Source of the DNA: HLUCCA09 sp039189975
Lineage (GTDB): Bacteria > Pseudomonadota > Alphaproteobacteria > Rhodobacterales > Rhodobacteraceae
Length of the DNA stretch: 5,184 bases
Direction: 5' to 3'
Assembly: GCA_039189975.1 (NCBI GenBank)
Contig: JBCCYI010000255.1
Coordinates: forward strand, 1-5,184
Within the stretch, counting starts at the first letter, position 1; each line of letters starts with the position of its first letter. The notes beneath the pieces were generated by a model. The model worked only from the letters and a program-made list of their open reading frames with translations, was not told the DNA's origin and did not search any database. The position numbers and the translations under genes were made by a program. Shown here piece after piece: positions 4,408-5,184 of this stretch.

Positions 4408-5184
4408 ATGCACACCGGGGACACCGCGCTCGACGCCGCCTATCGCGCAATGGCGGAGACGCCAGAGGACGACAGCGCCCGGCTCGCTTTCTATGCACGG
4501 TTGGCGGAGGGCGAGCTCTTTTTGATGCTCGCCGCCGAGCCGGTGGGCGACACGGTCGAGCCGCGCATCTTCCCGCTGGAGGACGGACCCTACGTCTTGG
4601 TCTACGATCTGGAGGAGCGGCTGGCGGCCTTCGCAGGCGGCCCGACGCCCTATGCGGCGCTGCCCGGACGCCGTGTGGCAGAGCTGCTGAAGGGCCAGGG
4701 GATCGGGCTGGGGCTCAATCTGGGGGGCGCCCCTTCGGAAATGCTGTTGCCGCCCGAGGCCGTGGAATGGCTGGCCGAAACGCTCGCGGACGGGCCGGCC
4801 GTCGCGGAAGCACGGCCGCGCGAGCTTGCGGCTCCCGCGACCCTGCCGGAGCCCTTGCTCACTGCTCTGGATGGAAAGCTCGCAAGGATGGGTGGGCTGG
4901 CACAGGTCGCCTATCTCGCGGCGGTGACCTACGAGGATGGCACGCGGTCGCATCTTCTGGCCTTCATCGGACCGGCGGAGGGCGCCGAAGAGACGCTCTC
5001 GCGCGTGGTGGGTGAGGCGCTGACCTTTTCCGGGCTCGAGGCCGGCACGCTCGACATCCTGTTTTTGCCGGCAGCCCATGTGCTGTCGGCGCGGCTGGCG
5101 CGGGTGGCCCTGCGGTTTGATCTGCCGACACCAGCGATGCCGGAGGCCCCGCCACCGCCCGGCAGCGACCCCGATACACCGCCA
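4408..5184 (+). CDS. SseB family protein (3' end outside window)
   Basis: The frame is open from ATG 4408 to the window edge without a stop, giving 259 residues of a cytosolic protein with no signal peptide or membrane segment. Residues about 8-127 look like the SseB N-terminal domain: a helix (LDAAYRAMAETPEDD), the strand LFLMLAAEP (37-45), FPLEDGPYVLVYDLEERLAAF (55-75), YAALPGRRVAELL (82-94) and IGLGLNLGGAPSEMLL (99-114). A second alpha/beta segment (about 150-238) may be the SseB C-terminal domain. A Pro-rich tail (240-259) suggests that the gene ends soon after the edge. SseB was named in E. coli as an enhancer of serine sensitivity, and its biochemical role is unclear; in Rhodobacterales such proteins are usually annotated only by domain. 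It starts 3 bp after the glycosylase stop and is probably in the same operon. The domain call is by recognition of pattern, so moderate confidence. Confidence 0.75.
   Translation, partial: MHTGDTALDAAYRAMAETPEDDSARLAFYARLAEGELFLMLAAEPVGDTVEPRIFPLEDGPYVLVYDLEERLAAFAGGPTPYAALPGRRVAELLKGQGIGLGLNLGGAPSEMLLPPEAVEWLAETLADGPAVAEARPRELAAPATLPEPLLTALDGKLARMGGLAQVAYLAAVTYEDGTRSHLLAFIGPAEGAEETLSRVVGEALTFSGLEAGTLDILFLPAAHVLSARLARVALRFDLPTPAMPEAPPPPGSDPDTPP

Noticed and set aside
3821..4498. Minus-strand frames opposite the glycosylase gene
   Set aside because: The plus-strand protein has conserved cysteines and the HPS motif, while the minus-strand translation is an Arg/Pro/Ala-rich low-complexity product without motifs.
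4297..5079. A 260-codon minus-strand frame opposite the SseB-like gene
   Set aside because: The plus-strand frame from 4408 has a good ribosome site, tight spacing to the upstream gene and SseB-like sequence; the opposite frame has no recognisable features.
1..5184. CRISPR arrays, tRNA or rRNA genes, insertion-sequence ends, toxin-antitoxin pairs
   Set aside because: No spaced direct repeats of CRISPR type, no tRNA-like folds and no transposase were seen; nearly all bases are accounted for by six genes and one control region.

Overview
The window is GC-rich alphaproteobacterial chromosomal DNA. Its gene content (Roseobacter-style capsule export proteins, a class II Kdo-8-phosphate synthase and an SseB-family protein next to a small DNA glycosylase) points to the Rhodobacterales. 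That assignment is an inference from protein style, not a database result. Coding density is very high, and the only sizeable non-coding stretch is about 150 bp around 3645-3795.

Layout, left to right. (1) 3-365, plus strand: the C-terminal 120 residues of an MFS transporter resembling ArsJ, the 1-arseno-3-phosphoglycerate exporter, cut by the window edge. (2) 362-3644, minus strand: a three-gene operon, read from right to left. A KpsT-type capsule-export ATPase (2991-3644) overlaps by 17 bp a KpsE-type polysaccharide co-polymerase/export protein with a long N-terminal extension (1244-3007). After a 36-bp gap comes kdsA (362-1207). (3) 3645-3795: a divergent intergenic region with an A/T-richer core and two short perfect inverted repeats. 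(4) 3796-5184, plus strand: a small Fe-S uracil-DNA glycosylase-superfamily protein, followed 3 bp later by an SseB-family gene that runs off the right edge and has no stop codon in the window.

How the genes fit together. KpsT would power export of a lipid-linked polysaccharide through an ABC permease (KpsM, not in this window). KpsE would span the periplasm from the inner membrane towards an outer-membrane exporter. KdsA makes the precursor of Kdo, which is needed for LPS and also forms the poly-Kdo linker of ABC-dependent (group 2-like) capsules, so its position in the operon makes functional sense. The left neighbour belongs to arsenic resistance and the right pair to DNA repair plus an unknown role. 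Both look like unrelated neighbours.

No clearly new system is visible. The most interesting details are the unusual motif 1 of the glycosylase (GQAPG), the departures from consensus in the KpsT nucleotide-binding motifs, the extended and repeat-bearing N-terminus of KpsE, the absence of an adjacent kpsM, and a CTAG that supplies both stop codons of the convergent arsJ-like/kdsA pair.
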